Of a stretch of 64,000 nucleotides of DNA, positions 54,521 to 64,000 are shown one piece after another. Source of the DNA: Emydura subglobosa (lineage: Eukaryota > Chordata > Testudines > Chelidae). The stretch spans positions 98,216,979 to 98,280,978 of the forward strand of contig ML679946.1 of NCBI GenBank assembly GCA_007922225.1, written 5' to 3'. The notes under the pieces were generated by a model, which did no database searches, was not told the DNA's origin, and saw nothing but the letters and a program-made list of their open reading frames with translations. Both the position numbers and the translations under genes were made by a program. Every line of letters starts with the position of its first letter. Position 1 is the stretch's first letter.

Positions 54521-56089
54521 CATAAACGGCCTGATTTTCAGAGGTGCTGACTTCAAGGGGTGGTGTGGATGCTCAACAGTTCTGAAAGGTGTCTGCATGG
54601 CCCACATTGGAACTAATTGGTCCCCTCATTGGGAGTCTCAGGGGAGAGGCTGAGGACCGAATGGAATTTGAAAATGAATTAACTAGGGCTAGTCCCTCTG
54701 AATGAGGGGTGATACACACTGGTGGTGAAGCTGGTGCAGCTACTTCGTATATTTTACCTCTTCCATGGATAAACAAAGGATTTCAGACTTCTGGGCTCTC
54801 AGTCAGGCATGTTTCATGAACATTAAATTCACATCAAGAAGTCGCAATAAAAAGGAAAGAGAGGAAAAAAGAGAAGGGTTTTTTTTTTGTACTCTGAAAT
54901 GACATCTTTTGCAACTGCAGTTTTCACACACTATTGCATATTTTTGCATGTGTCTCTAGCACGTTTTTTCAAAAATTTTGCCCAAGGCATCTGGAAGCAA
55001 TGCAAATAGTCATGCACGCTACCCACTCAGTATTAACCAGATCAAGGCCTTACATGGAAACATAGGGCGTGGAAGGAGTAAATCTCTCCTTGATTTAAAG
55101 TCCATCCAGAATCCCAGCCCCCGAGTTTGGCACCATGCCTTTGTAGGGCTATGGCTAAATGACATAGTGTAGCCTTATGTGAACAGGTGAACCAAAACAG
55201 TTAGCACTGTTTTCAATGTACTGTATACATGGGTACTTGTAGTGGCATCTTCTGAGAAGCTAGGGTACCCTTTCTGTCAGGCTGTACATTGATTCATATT
55301 GCAAACAATGTACTTCTTTTTATCTCTTCTCTCTTAATGTTAGCCCGGTTCCCAGTTTCTCCTTAAGAACTCCAAGCCACAGGGAAAATATTTTCTCTGC
55401 TCAGTCGGGCTGCTGAAGAGAAGAACAACCACACTGGCCACAGAATTGTAAATAGTAAGTATGGGGATGGAGAGTATTTGTTTATTTAGGAATTTCTAAA
55501 GGAAAAATTGCTGAGGTGGAAACTTCTCATTTACTGGAGGGTTCTGTGAGAATCATGAGGAACAAGCACATGTTATCTCACAACAATAAACATCTCACTC
55601 CAGTTCCTGCACATGTATATGAAAAAATATATCCTCAGCATTAAATACTCCATGGTTCTAGGGCAAAGCTAGCAATGGGCAAATCTGGAGGACTGGTTCA
55701 ATAGGAACATAAATATTCCAAGTATTAGCTGCCATTTACTGACTGGGAACAAAAAATGATGTGTGCAGACAAGGATTTCCCAATCACATTTGCTAACAAG
55801 ATGGTGGATGGAGGGGGTTCAGCTGCTTCCACCATTAAAAAGGGATGGTGGAGTATGGAAAGCAATTCATTCCTGCGCAATGACAGTCATTGTTTTCTTA
55901 ATGGGAACATTGGTATTTCAGATCCTAGTACAGAGTCTGTCAAAGCAGGGGAGATGGTAACTTTCTGGTTTTCCGCCCCTGATCAAATGTTGATTTTCAT
56001 CATTTCTCTATGTGGAAGATTAAACAGAGCCACAATATTCTTATTTGATTTTTTTTGTTATAGTGTATAATGTGCATGCAGGGAGAGGT
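54521..56089. other. Unassigned non-coding DNA
   Basis: No gene or transposon recognised. T-run at 54880-54889. Frames 54573-54776 (-), 54978-55172 (+) and 55756-56070 (+) have no domains. Confidence 0.3.
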
Positions 56090-56459
56090 AGGCATGGCAA
56101 GGTAGGCATAACAACACTGAGCGATGCCACGCCTAACTGGGAAGCACTTAAAAAATCACTGGAATCCACAAGGCCTGATTTAGGCACTCAGGCTTCCTAT
56201 ATAATGGAGGGAAGGAGAAAGACACTTAAGAATGGGGTGCTCAAAAGCCACCCTGCTAGGCAGCGCCATGCCAGGCATCTAGCCAAAAGAGATGTCGAGG
56301 AGAGGGGTGTGCCCTCAGCCCTGCCCCTGGCAGGAATTTTGGAGCCTAAGCGCAGGCTGGAGGATGAGGCCTTCTTTGGCTTGGGATTCTCAGCGACAAA
56401 AAGTCCCTTGGAGTTTGGCAACTACACTGGTTTTACAGGAAGCATGGGGAGGAAAGGAC

Positions 56460-56545
56460 CCTCCCTCCTAACATTTAGTCTAGTGGTTGTGGGGGACTCA
56501 TCTGGGATGGGGAGACCCTTGGTTCAAGTCCCCACTGCACCGGAG
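56460..56545 (+). repeat. tRNA-like module
   Basis: A-box-like 'ttagtctagtggttgtggg' and B-box 'ggttcaagtcc' in about tRNA spacing, without a pairing acceptor stem. It resembles the arms of the foldbacks at 8570 and 19660. Confidence 0.55.
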
Positions 56546-56925
56546 GGGAGGAAGGGATTTGTACAGGAGCCTGCCACCTCACACCTATGTGCCTTAGTCT
56601 CTGAGCCATGAGATATTCTGATGTGGGTCTCCCTCAATCTCTCCTGTTGAAGCCATTCCACTGTGGATAAATAATTAGTCAGTGGGCCAGCAAGAGAGAG
56701 AGACCAACCAAGCATGAGAATGATGCTGTAGCCTAGTAGTGAGAGCACTCACCCAGGTGATGGGAGGCCCAGGATCCGGTAATTTCCTGGCTCCAATGAA
56801 TTTTTATTCAAGTCACAGTGGGACAGCTGCAACAGGAGAGACTGAGGGACCCTAACTTCAGAATATCCCACAGCCCAGTGGTTGGGGCACAGATACCTGT
56901 TCAAATCCCAGAAAAGGACTACAGC
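56546..56925. repeat. Foldback repeat with inward-facing tRNA-like arms
   Basis: Arms 56612-56665 and 56814-56867 are clearly complementary ('gatattctgatgtgggtctc' against '...cctaacttcagaatatc'), and pairing continues outward into 'agggatttgtacagg' and 'cctgttcaaatccc'. The loop holds another tRNA-like piece, 'tagcctagtagtgagagc' (about 56731). Confidence 0.65.
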
Positions 56926-57320
56926 CACCAGGCTAATAGTTCTGGGGCAGGTCCTCCCCCTCACTTCCTGTTTTGTGTGAGCTCGTCTCCATGGCGAAGT
57001 CTGGGCATCTTTACTGGATTAGGCCCTGTGGATGAGTTAGGCAGACAAATGCCCGTCTTCTCCTGGATGGTGCATTGTCCTGGGGCTTAGGCGTCTGGGC
57101 ACCTGGCCTGGGGCTGCACTGTGCACACACACAGGCGGAAGCACAGGTGCCTAGGAAATTTTTACAGCAAAAAAATTAGTCCCTGAGCCAGTTTAGATGC
57201 CTATAGTGCTTGGCGGCAGTTGAGGAGGGGGTTTTGAATCCCCTGGGGCCTGATTCTGGGATTTAGGTGCTTAAAGTGGTAGTTTGGCTCTAAAGTCCCT
57301 ATGTGAATCAAGCCCTCAGC

Positions 57321-57680
57321 ATATGTGCCTTTAAACAAAGTTGTATTATATACTGAGTTTAATCTGCTCTCGCTTCAACCACTTACACATTGGCATAATT
57401 CCAGACAATTTCAGAGAAGTTATTCGTGATTTACACTGGTGTGAACGAGAACAAAATCACACACGCCCCCTTTCCCCCCCAAGGTAACAAGGAGATGAGT
57501 CGGAATCCAAATGGCAGATTCCCTATTATGCATGCAAACTTTCTTAAGGTTCAGGGCTGTCTGATTCTGGGGGCTTGGTTCAGGACCGTCGCCAATATGT
57601 AGCTGGATACAAGCCAACAACAATGCTCTATTAGCTGGGGATAAGGCAAGTAATTTTTCATTTAGTCATTTGCTGCACTG
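57321..57680. other. Unassigned DNA with SINE/MITE fragments
   Basis: At 57420-57470 'gatttacactggtgtgaacg' is a core-repeat scrap. Nothing else recognised. Confidence 0.35.
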
Positions 57681-57681
57681 T

Positions 57682-57927
57682 GGGTACGTGTATACTTCAA
57701 GCTGCAGGAGTACATTCCAGCTGAAGAAGATCTACCCATGCTAATGCTGGTCAGCTAACACATTAAAAATATAGGGTAGTTGTGACACCATGAGCAGCTA
57801 GCTGCCCAGAGTACATACCTAGCACCTTGAACGGGTAGGTCCTCAAGTTAGCTGGCTTCTCAGGCCACCACAGCCACACTCTAGTTTTAGTGTGCTAGCT
57901 GGATGAAAGTTAGCATGTGGTATGTCT
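57682..57927. repeat. Foldback (MITE-like) element
   Basis: Arm 57730-57771 ('atctacccatgctaatgctg', 'cagctaacacattaaaa') is complementary to 57881-57927 ('agttttagtgtgctagct', 'gttagcatgtggtatgtct'). The outer left part 'gggtacgtgtatacttcaag' has no partner because the right end is truncated. Central 'agctagctgcccagagtaca' matches the middle of a known palindromic sauropsid repeat. Confidence 0.65.
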
Positions 57928-58596
57928 TGTTGAGATGGAATTTTATACCTTCTACTCAAAGGGAGGTATAAATACCCTGAATTTAGAAGCAACATAATAT
58001 CTACCTTTGTACAAAGATCACAAGGTCCATTTTTGTTCTTAGTGACACAATGTTACACATGATTCGAGCAACATGCTTGCTGTCCGTGATGTGAAAAGGT
58101 TTTAAAAGTTCTTGTAAAAGGTGTCTTTTGGCACTCATGGATAGAGAAACAGCAGTTCCCACTTCTTCACATGCACCACCGAATAGTTCAGAATGATGAT
58201 CAATGGTGGAGACTATAGCTGAATGAATAATTTGTCATAAGTAACTTACCCAGCAGATTATACTTCCGGTTCTGTTTGAAGACTGTCCATGATCAGATAT
58301 GAATCCCACAGTCTTGACATCATCATGAACCCTTTCTACAGTTGAACCATCTCTGCCCAGCCAATAATGCCAGACTTCCCCAAAACAATTACACATTTTC
58401 TCCCACACTGCCTGGAAGGAGTTCCCCATAAATATCCACAATGCCTCTACAGTATCTTCCATACAAAATTAAACCTGAAAACCCACCTTCGTTTTGATGC
58501 CTAGAAAACTCTCAATAATAGTGAGGCAGTTGCTCATGCTTATAATCATCTCACTGTTACCTACCACTCCCGCCCTCTGTTTGTACTATCCACTCA
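57928..58596. other. Unassigned DNA
   Basis: Nothing recognised. Frame 58235-58462 (-) has no domain. Confidence 0.3.
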
Positions 58597-59045
58597 AGTT
58601 GGATGAAAAAATTAAAACAAATCTATTTTTGACAGAAAATTGAATTTTTGACAAAATGAAATATTTAATGAAATGTGTCGGCTTTTTGTGGAATCTTTTG
58701 GGTTTTTTTAATTGAAAAACTGAAACATTTTGATTTGGCTTTGCTGTCACAGTGGCTCCTGGAAATTACCGTTCATGTCCCATTCTCCTCTATGTGATAG
58801 TCACCCTGGCTGAACTACATCTCCCATGATGCACTCTGCCCAGGGACTTCCATGATTCAATATGTAATCTGATTGGGTAGCCTGATCTACAGAGAATGAG
58901 AGCACGAGGCACCTACCCACAATTCTCCCGAGGTATCCTGGCAGCATTTCTAAGTCTAAATATAGCCGTTTTCAGCTGAAACATTTAGACCTTCAAATTT
59001 TTGTCAAAAAATCAAAATTTTCTATGAAAAAAATTCTAACCAACT
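58597..59045. repeat. AT-rich foldback element around a unique-looking core
   Basis: Ends 'agttggatgaaaaa' and 'ttctaaccaact' are inverted. Further in, 'ttgacagaaaattgaatttt' mirrors 'aaatttttgtcaaaaaatca'. The GC-richer middle (58745-58950) holds 'aactacatctcccatgatgc', a phrase seen in many such reptile elements. Non-coding MITE-like. Confidence 0.65.
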
Positions 59046-59510
59046 CTATTATCCACCGGTGGTTTCCGATCATAAACTTAAACTGATCGTAATCTTTAGG
59101 ATAAGGACTGTCTTTTTGTTATATGGATAAAGAGTCCTAGTCCAAGGGGGCCCTGATCCATTACTGCAGCCTCTGGACACACATACTGTACTTGAGGACT
59201 GATGAGAGATGGGAATTGCTGCTTAGAGTGCTCTGCCCAGGTGAGTTTATGTTGTGCAGTTGTTTGAAAAACAAGGAGGCAAAAATTCACCAAAACCACA
59301 TTGAAACATTTCCCCTCCCCCCTTTTTAATTTTTAGTGAGAATTCAAAACTCTGATGACAAATTTCATCAAAACACTAAAACTTTGAAAACTGTTTGACT
59401 CATTTTTATTAGTTTGACTCTTTTAGGTAACTGTTTTCTTTAGCCAACAATTTGGCTATCTTCTGGTATCTAGGAGTGCCTTTCATTTGTCCTTTTCTGT
59501 CAAAGGAAAT
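59046..59510. other. Unassigned AT-rich DNA
   Basis: Foldback-type words at 59300-59400 ('tttagtgagaattcaaaact'). Nothing more. Confidence 0.3.
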
Positions 59511-59845
59511 AGGTCCAGTTCCCCTGTGATGAGGTAGGTGTTTCCCACCTGTGTCTGACCCAGGAGTGGGGGGCGGGGGCATGAGAGGGAGGAAAGGCAC
59601 CTGAATCCTAATTAAAGGGAGGATGGGAAATCTTAGAAGGAGAGCCCCTTCTAGGAATAGATTGGAGGTTACCCAGAGTAGAGCAGTTCAGGCAGCAGAA
59701 GCTGCAGAAGACAACTTCAAGCAGGTTTTAAATCCTGGTGAGTTGAACTGTAAACAGAGGTGACTGGTTATAGATGGGAGGAGACCCAGACTCTGAGAGA
59801 TGGCCTACAAATTGAGCAGTTCTTGTGGACCAGTGATGTTAATTC
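59511..59845 (+). mobile_element. Possible LTR remnant
   Basis: Starts near 'cctgtgatgaggtaggtgtt', with 'cctaattaaagggaggatgg' and a purine-rich leader-like stretch, similar in layout to the LTR at 45573-45890. No end, TATA/poly(A) pair or duplication confirmed. Confidence 0.3.
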
Positions 59846-60266
59846 AAACAAAAATAATCAATGTCAGTGAGACCATGAGACGTCTTTGAAGGAGGAATTT
59901 TGGGGTGGAAGAGCCAATAAAGGGTTACTCAAGGTAGCAAAATATGCTTGATTTTTGCCATCGACAAGAAAAAGAAAAACTCTGGGGGAAAACAGGTGTC
60001 TAGCAGGATTTGAGGTGTGGCATCCGGTCTTCTGGGTTTGGCAGTTGGAACAGATCAAGAAATGAGGAGGGAAAAAGGTATGGTTTACTTGCAGTGCTGG
60101 GACTAGCCAGTGTGGGATGTTTGCTGACAGCAAACCTGTTATGCATTCTCACTGGCAATGCTACTGCTTCAGCACTGCATAACGATCTATGCCCTTCCTC
60201 GCTACTCTTTCTGCCTTTGTTGAATTCTGTTGTTCAGTTATGACTCCTATATTAGTATCTTTCACT
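59846..60266. other. Unassigned DNA
   Basis: Opposed frames 59864-60133 (-) and 60010-60243 (+) overlap and show no domain. Confidence 0.3.
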
Positions 60267-60719
60267 TCACAACTTCCATCTGATGCATCTGCAGGATAAT
60301 TGATCAAAAAAAGAATTGTAATATAATAGATCATGTCTTTTATACAAAGGCTGTTGGTCTGGTCTTTTCAAAATCCAGTGGCTTCTAATTGACTGCTTAA
60401 GTGGTAATTGCTCATTATAGTGATAATCTCTATGAGGTAGGTGACTGACATTGATTGGTATTACTGACTGTGGGATGAGTCCTTCCTGTTCATGATCTGA
60501 AGCTTTTAGATAATGAGGTTTTTCCTCCTCAGGGTAATAGATGTTTTTAGTTCTAGGCAGAGACATTTGCATTGAAACATTAGCCATATTTTTTATTATA
60601 AGTATCACTTCTACTTCCTGTTTATCTAATAAACAGTGTTTGTTTAAAGTTGTTGCTGATATTCTATTCGGGGAAGATTTATCCAGTGCAGTGGGCTGAA
60701 ACAATCGTCTATGCATCAC
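60267..60719 (-). CDS. Unexplained 150-codon ORF, function unknown
   Basis: Longest frame in the window not explained by a repeat or by GC-rich composition. The product is hydrophilic, rich in Lys, Asn, Ser and Tyr, begins 'MMHRRLFQPTALDKSS' and ends 'QLSCRCIRWKL'. No signal peptide, membrane segment or motif I recognise. An in-frame TAG lies about ten codons upstream of the ATG, so it could be a single-exon ORF or a fragment; no convincing acceptor or donor site was identified. Roughly one frame this long is expected by chance in 64 kb, so I give it low odds of being a gene. A captured or retroelement-derived fragment is another possibility. Confidence 0.15.
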   Translation of the reverse strand: MMHRRLFQPTALDKSSPNRISATTLNKHCLLDKQEVEVILIIKNMANVSMQMSLPRTKNIYYPEEEKPHYLKASDHEQEGLIPQSVIPINVSHLPHRDYHYNEQLPLKQSIRSHWILKRPDQQPLYKRHDLLYYNSFFDQLSCRCIRWKL

Positions 60720-61199
60720 TTGAGGTTTATTCTGATGGCTTAAGTACTATTTAAGCAGTGTGTTATCCTTGTTCTGGCATTCTGTGCAGGGATTAATTTT
60801 ACCCATACGAGTTAAGCAGAGTGCAGTCCTTGTGCTGATTCTCTGCACTGGGGGTGAATTTCATTCTTTATGTGATGGTGTGCTACAGGTTTTTCTTTTC
60901 TAATGGGATGCTCTATAGCTGTGGTGCCCTTTTGGCTGCTTGGGGCTGTTTTTGCTGGACATACACATTTATGGAACAGTTTTCTATAGTTATGATGAGC
61001 CTACATTCATTATTTCTTATTTTTATTATCTACCATTATTGAAAGCATGGTTGATCGCTAATCCATGTTGGACACCGTCATCCATGTAACTTCTTCTGAT
61101 TGCAGGATTGGGGCCATAGATAAGCAAACTCTTAAATAAAAAAAACATTCTGTACAGTTCGTATTTTGATGCTGTGAGACTTTATTTAAAGATCAAAGA
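60720..61199. other. Unassigned AT-rich DNA
   Basis: Two near-repeats: 'ttctgtgcagggattaattt' and 'ttctctgcactgggggtgaa' (60780-60860), perhaps degraded SINE/MITE cores. No gene recognised. Confidence 0.3.
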
Positions 61200-61330
61200 C
61201 CCTGATTCACCAAAGCATTTAAGCACATGCTTATGTGATGACTGTCATCTTGGCTGAGACCTGGAATTGAACCAGTGATCTCCAGAGCAAAAAGCATGCT
61301 CATTTAACAATGTGAGCTAAAAGACAAACT
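61200..61330 (-). repeat. SINE/MITE core followed by a tRNA-like SINE head
   Basis: 61200-61240 reads 'cctgattcaccaaagcattt' and 'aagcacatgcttatgtg', the palindromic core. On the minus strand 61250-61325 carries A-box 'ttagctcacattgttaaatg' and B-box 'ggttcaattcc' in tRNA spacing. Degenerate tRNA-derived SINE head, not a functional tRNA. Confidence 0.6.
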
Positions 61331-61789
61331 ATTATAGGTGTAACATACTTACATCCTAGGTGAATTGATTATAGATGGGATCAGGTTACGTACACTGAAC
61401 AGTTGGCTACACTTGTAGTTGACAGACAGAGCCTGAATCATTGGGCCTGGTGCAACATTTAAGGCCTAAACCAAAGGCGGTAAGCCAGAATTAGGCCATG
61501 CATTAAAGCAAATGCTTACAAGTTTATTGTGTAGTACACGGACTTGGCAAAGTTGTTGCTAGTGTACTAGGCGCTAAATATTTATGTAAATATATTTCAG
61601 CTAGAACATACACACTTTAATTTAGTACAAAATAAGATGGTTTGACAGAATAATAAATAAACATGTTTTGTTCAAAATATTAAAGACAAAAAAAGGTAAC
61701 AAATGTTATAAAACATGTAAGGTGGTATGTAAGTTGTTTATTTCAGAAGTTTCTTTTAGTTTATAAATGTCAAGGTACTTTGCCGTTAC
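61331..61789. other. Unassigned AT-rich DNA
   Basis: Nothing recognised. Confidence 0.3.
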
Positions 61790-61990
61790 CCTTTGTTGGA
61801 CTTATCGGGCAGCAAAATGTTCCACTGCTGACTGAGCTGGTTCATTGTAACGGGTAGCCATGTGTTAATATACCTGTCAATTGTACGGGTCACTAGGACT
61901 GTGCTTTGTTATCAATAAACCTGACCAATTGCCTTTGCCACCAAACCAAGTCTGTGGGTGTTTTGGGTGCAATTAAGGTATGCTATGTGA
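61790..61990 (+). mobile_element. Retroviral-type LTR remnant (R-U5 side)
   Basis: 'tatcaataaacctgaccaat' with AATAAA at 61914-61919 is followed by 'ccaccaaaccaagtctgtgg' and 'gtgttttgggtgcaatta', the poly(A)-R-U5 layout of an endogenous retrovirus LTR. The U3 side is poorly defined and no internal genes flank it. Confidence 0.4.
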
Positions 61991-62300
61991 GCTGCCTGAA
62001 CAGAGCTGAGACGGCACGCAAAAAATCCATACACACACAAGCCAAATGACAACACTGCCACTTACATCTAATTATATACAATAAGCACAGTGCATTAAGC
62101 ACAGAAGTAGAGCATGAGTTTAAAGTTAAGCATGTGCTTAAGTGAGTCCCTGAATAGAGAGGGATTTATGTCTGTGGCTAAATCAGTAAGGTCTTGATCC
62201 TGAATATTGAGGTTAATGGGAATGTTGCCATAGGCTTCAATGGGGGAGGCCTTAAAATAGCTTATGTTTCATGTTTAGGTAGTCACTCGCTGGATCAGGC
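61991..62300. repeat. SINE/MITE core fragments
   Basis: 'gtttaaagttaagcatgtgc', 'ttaagtgagtccctgaatag' (62120-62155) and 'ggtcttgatcctgaatattg' to 'ataggcttcaatggggg' (62190-62250) are two degraded copies of the palindromic repeat. Confidence 0.5.
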
Positions 62301-63042
62301 TTTTTAATTAAAAAATAGATAGCTGATATGAAACTAAAATGCTTATGGTGATGGAGATATCAAGCATATTTTTCACAGTCTGTGGGGAGTATGAAACAGC
62401 AACACAAAGCAGTTGGGCTAAGTATGTCAACTGGCTTAGTCCAGGTGTGTCATTCAATATTATAACCTTCATGATGGTCAATGTGCAAAGCCTACACCGT
62501 GGCTAGCAAACAGATATTGTTTCAAGTACAGATGATGCTTCCTGATTCAACTTTTACTCCCATTATGGTCAATGGCAAAGTTCCCATTGATGTCAGTCAC
62601 AGTGGTATTGAGACCCTCTATAAAATGCCACTCGCTCGCATAGAATAGACGTCGCTAACTTCAGTGCTGCGTGTGTCAGATCCTCCACAGCAGCAAATGC
62701 AAAACAAGCAATCAAACTGCCAGTGTAGGTCAGTCAAGGTTCTAGAGCGATGTGTCCAAACTGAATGTGATGACAATATTTCCAGACAGTCTTTCCTAAA
62801 CACAGTTGACAAAGAAAGTGGCACAATTTGACAGCCATTTTCATATGTGCGACTAAGGAGACCTGGCAAGACTTTGCTCCCGCCCTACCTGGTGATTAGA
62901 CTGAAGTCCCAGTCAGTTTGTCTAGAGGACCAATAGCACTCAGATGTCAAAGTGATAGGCACCTTAGACGTGACCTAGACAGAAAATGCCCATAATTACA
63001 GTGTAAGCAGGTGACGATGTGACCAGAACTTTAATACTTCTT
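62301..63042. other. Unassigned DNA
   Basis: A core fragment 'cttttactcccattatggtc' near 62550 to 'attgatgtcagtcacagtgg' near 62605; frame 62618-62869 (-) has no domain. Confidence 0.3.
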
Positions 63043-63130
63043 GGGTCAAATCCTCACCTGGTGCAAATCAACATAGCTCCATTAAGGTCAATGTAGCTTT
63101 GTTGATTTACACCAGTGAGGATCTGGACCC
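63043..63130. repeat. Complete short palindromic SINE/MITE-like element
   Basis: 'gggtcaaatcctcacctggt' at the left mirrors 'ccagtgaggatctggaccc' at the right, and 'caaatcaacatagctccatt' mirrors 'aatgtagctttgttgattta'. An 88-bp near-perfect hairpin and the best-preserved copy of the type in the window. Confidence 0.8.
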
Positions 63131-63560
63131 TGATTTTTAAAAACTGTTTCCCCTGCCACTTTCCATCTGTATTTACTGTTTCACATGGTACAATATTTGA
63201 AAGCATTAGAGAACTGAAAGAAAGGAAGGAAAGAGAATGTTTGACTGCATGGTGTGGTTGAGTCTGCATTGCAATGCTCACTACTACTTTGTCATATTCT
63301 CTCTGTATGAAATTCACCTCACAATGGGGGGTCAGCACAGTTTCTAGTGCCCAAGGAAAGGGCAAGTATGACACAAATGTTATGTGTTTAAGGCCCGAAA
63401 GCTAAAGCAGTATTGAAGTGGTGCATTAGCCATGGGCATTGTGCTGAAAGTCTGCATAGGGGTTGCAAACCTGCCCTTCTGGGGGCAGCGTTGGGGTTTC
63501 CCCTCTGAGTCCTTTCTAGAGGGGGACCGCTCTTCCTGACTCTCCCCTGTGGGGGGAGTC
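63131..63560. other. Unassigned DNA leading into the minisatellite
   Basis: Frame 63054-63374 (-) is domain-free. From about 63460 composition turns GC-rich ('ttggggtttcccctctgagt'), probably part of the same repeat as the minisatellite that follows. Confidence 0.35.
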
Positions 63561-63899
63561 TAGTCCTTCGCCCGGCCCTAGGTAGGGTGGGTGAGCCAAT
63601 AGTCCTTCGCCCCGGCCCCTAGGCAGGGCGGGTGAGCCAATAGTCCTTCGCCCTGGCCCCTAGGCAGGGCGGGTAAACAAGCAGTCTAGCGCCCGGCCCG
63701 TAGGCAGGGCTGGTCAGTCGACAAATAGTCTAACGCCCGGCCCGTAGGCAGGGCTGGTAAACAAGCAGTCCAGCACCCGGCCCGTAGGCAGGGCTGGTCA
63801 GGCAACAGATAGTCCAGCGCTCGGTCCGTAGGCAGGGCTGGAAAACAAGCAATCTAGCGCCCATAGGCAGGGCTGGCCAAGCAACAAACAGTCCAGGAT
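63561..63899 (+). repeat. GC-rich minisatellite with alternating spacers
   Basis: About eight units of 39-46 bp built on 'tagtccttcgcccggccc' followed by 'taggcagggc'. The first two units end 'gggtgagccaa'. From the third on, ends alternate between 'ggtaaacaagc' and 'ggtcagtcgacaaat'-type spacers, giving a dimeric period near 88 bp. One unit (about 63850) is shortened. The open minus frame 63730-63960 is a by-product of composition. Confidence 0.88.
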
Positions 63900-64000
63900 G
63901 GTAGGGAGAGTAAGGTTCTCCCGGGGTGGCTCGGGAAGGGGGGGGGGGACGCAGGCCCACCCATCTCCACTGCTTCCCAGCCCAGGGCCCTAGCAGTGGC
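63900..64000. other. GC-rich flank at the window edge
   Basis: G-run of 10-11 at about 63939-63949, then 'cccagcccagggccctagca'. Probably the continuation of the element carrying the minisatellite; truncated by the window. Confidence 0.4.

Larger units (their letters stand above)
56090..57320. repeat. Composite block of palindromic repeats
   Basis: Left edge 'gatgccacgcctaactggga' and right edge 'gggatttaggtgcttaaagt' resemble the ends of a large palindromic sauropsid repeat built on 'ttaggcacctaa'. In the middle is the foldback at 56546-56925. The 188-codon frame 56045-56611 (+) crosses the left part and shows no protein motif, so I do not call a gene. Outer limits are approximate. Confidence 0.4.

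Noticed and set aside
56045..56611. 188-codon open frame on the plus strand
   Set aside because: It crosses a palindromic repeat block, has no domain, and is overlapped by open frames on the other strand; GC-rich repeat DNA explains the lack of stops.
61250..61325. tRNA gene on the minus strand
   Set aside because: Good internal promoter boxes but no acceptor stem; adjoining sequence is repeat-derived.
63561..63899. CRISPR-like array of repeats and spacers
   Set aside because: Units are contiguous tandem repeats with drifting copies and shared alternating tails; there are no unique spacers, and the genome is clearly a vertebrate's.

Overview
This looks like nuclear DNA from a non-avian sauropsid, most likely a turtle; a crocodilian is the main alternative. 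The window carries many 5'-truncated CR1 LINE copies with the 3' signature 'agatgacctcctgaggtccc' plus ATTCTATG-type tails. It also has tRNA-like SINE heads, CORE-SINE/MIR-like relics, a Tx1-like LINE, a Mag-like Gypsy element, several LTRs and many palindromic MITE-like elements. Species assignment is inference; no host gene is available to fix it.

No convincing host protein-coding exon, rRNA, functional tRNA, CRISPR array or operon was found. Almost every open frame is short, and the interpretable ones belong to decayed transposons. The window reads as intergenic or deep intronic DNA. A few repeat-free, AT-rich stretches (10590-11420, 47880-48230, 48985-49460, 52950-53990) are the best places to look for conserved regulatory elements, but conservation cannot be tested here.

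Layout. 1-15 kb: ancient SINE/MITE fragments, a foldback copy of a Penelope-type repeat (250-378), a short CR1 end (5021-5115), a foldback element (9445-9843), a repeat-poor block (10.6-11.4 kb) and a probable LTR (about 12.5-13.0 kb). 15-18 kb: a solo LTR with exact 5-bp target duplication (15075-15760), then a 1.7-kb decayed CR1. 18-25.8 kb: AT-rich relics, CR1 ends, split SINEs. 25.9-29.8 kb: a decayed Gypsy provirus with a CR1 inserted upstream of its 3' LTR. 30-38 kb: CORE-SINE relics, a head-to-head CR1 pair (32.5-32.9 kb), a foldback element (33.0 kb) and an unassigned GC-rich block (36.2-37.3 kb). 38.5-41.5 kb: a CR1 split by a 1,144-bp LTR that itself contains a CR1 tail. 43-45.9 kb: a CR1 with RT motif, two tandem Tx1-like LINE 3' ends and a further LTR. 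46-51.2 kb: tRNA-like SINE, short palindromes, candidate conserved blocks, a hammerhead-like repeat (48.7 kb), an LTR-like element and a CR1. 51-60 kb: hAT-type MITEs (one with perfect 8-bp target duplication at 54.2-54.5 kb) and large foldbacks. 60-64 kb: one unexplained 150-codon ORF, LTR remnant, palindromic SINE/MITE cores and a GC-rich minisatellite running to near the window edge.

There is no gene cooperation to describe. The logic of the window is stratigraphic: nested insertions give relative ages (CR1 older than the LTR within it; Gypsy older than the CR1 within it). Mutated catalytic residues show that all but one of the readable RT fragments are dead.
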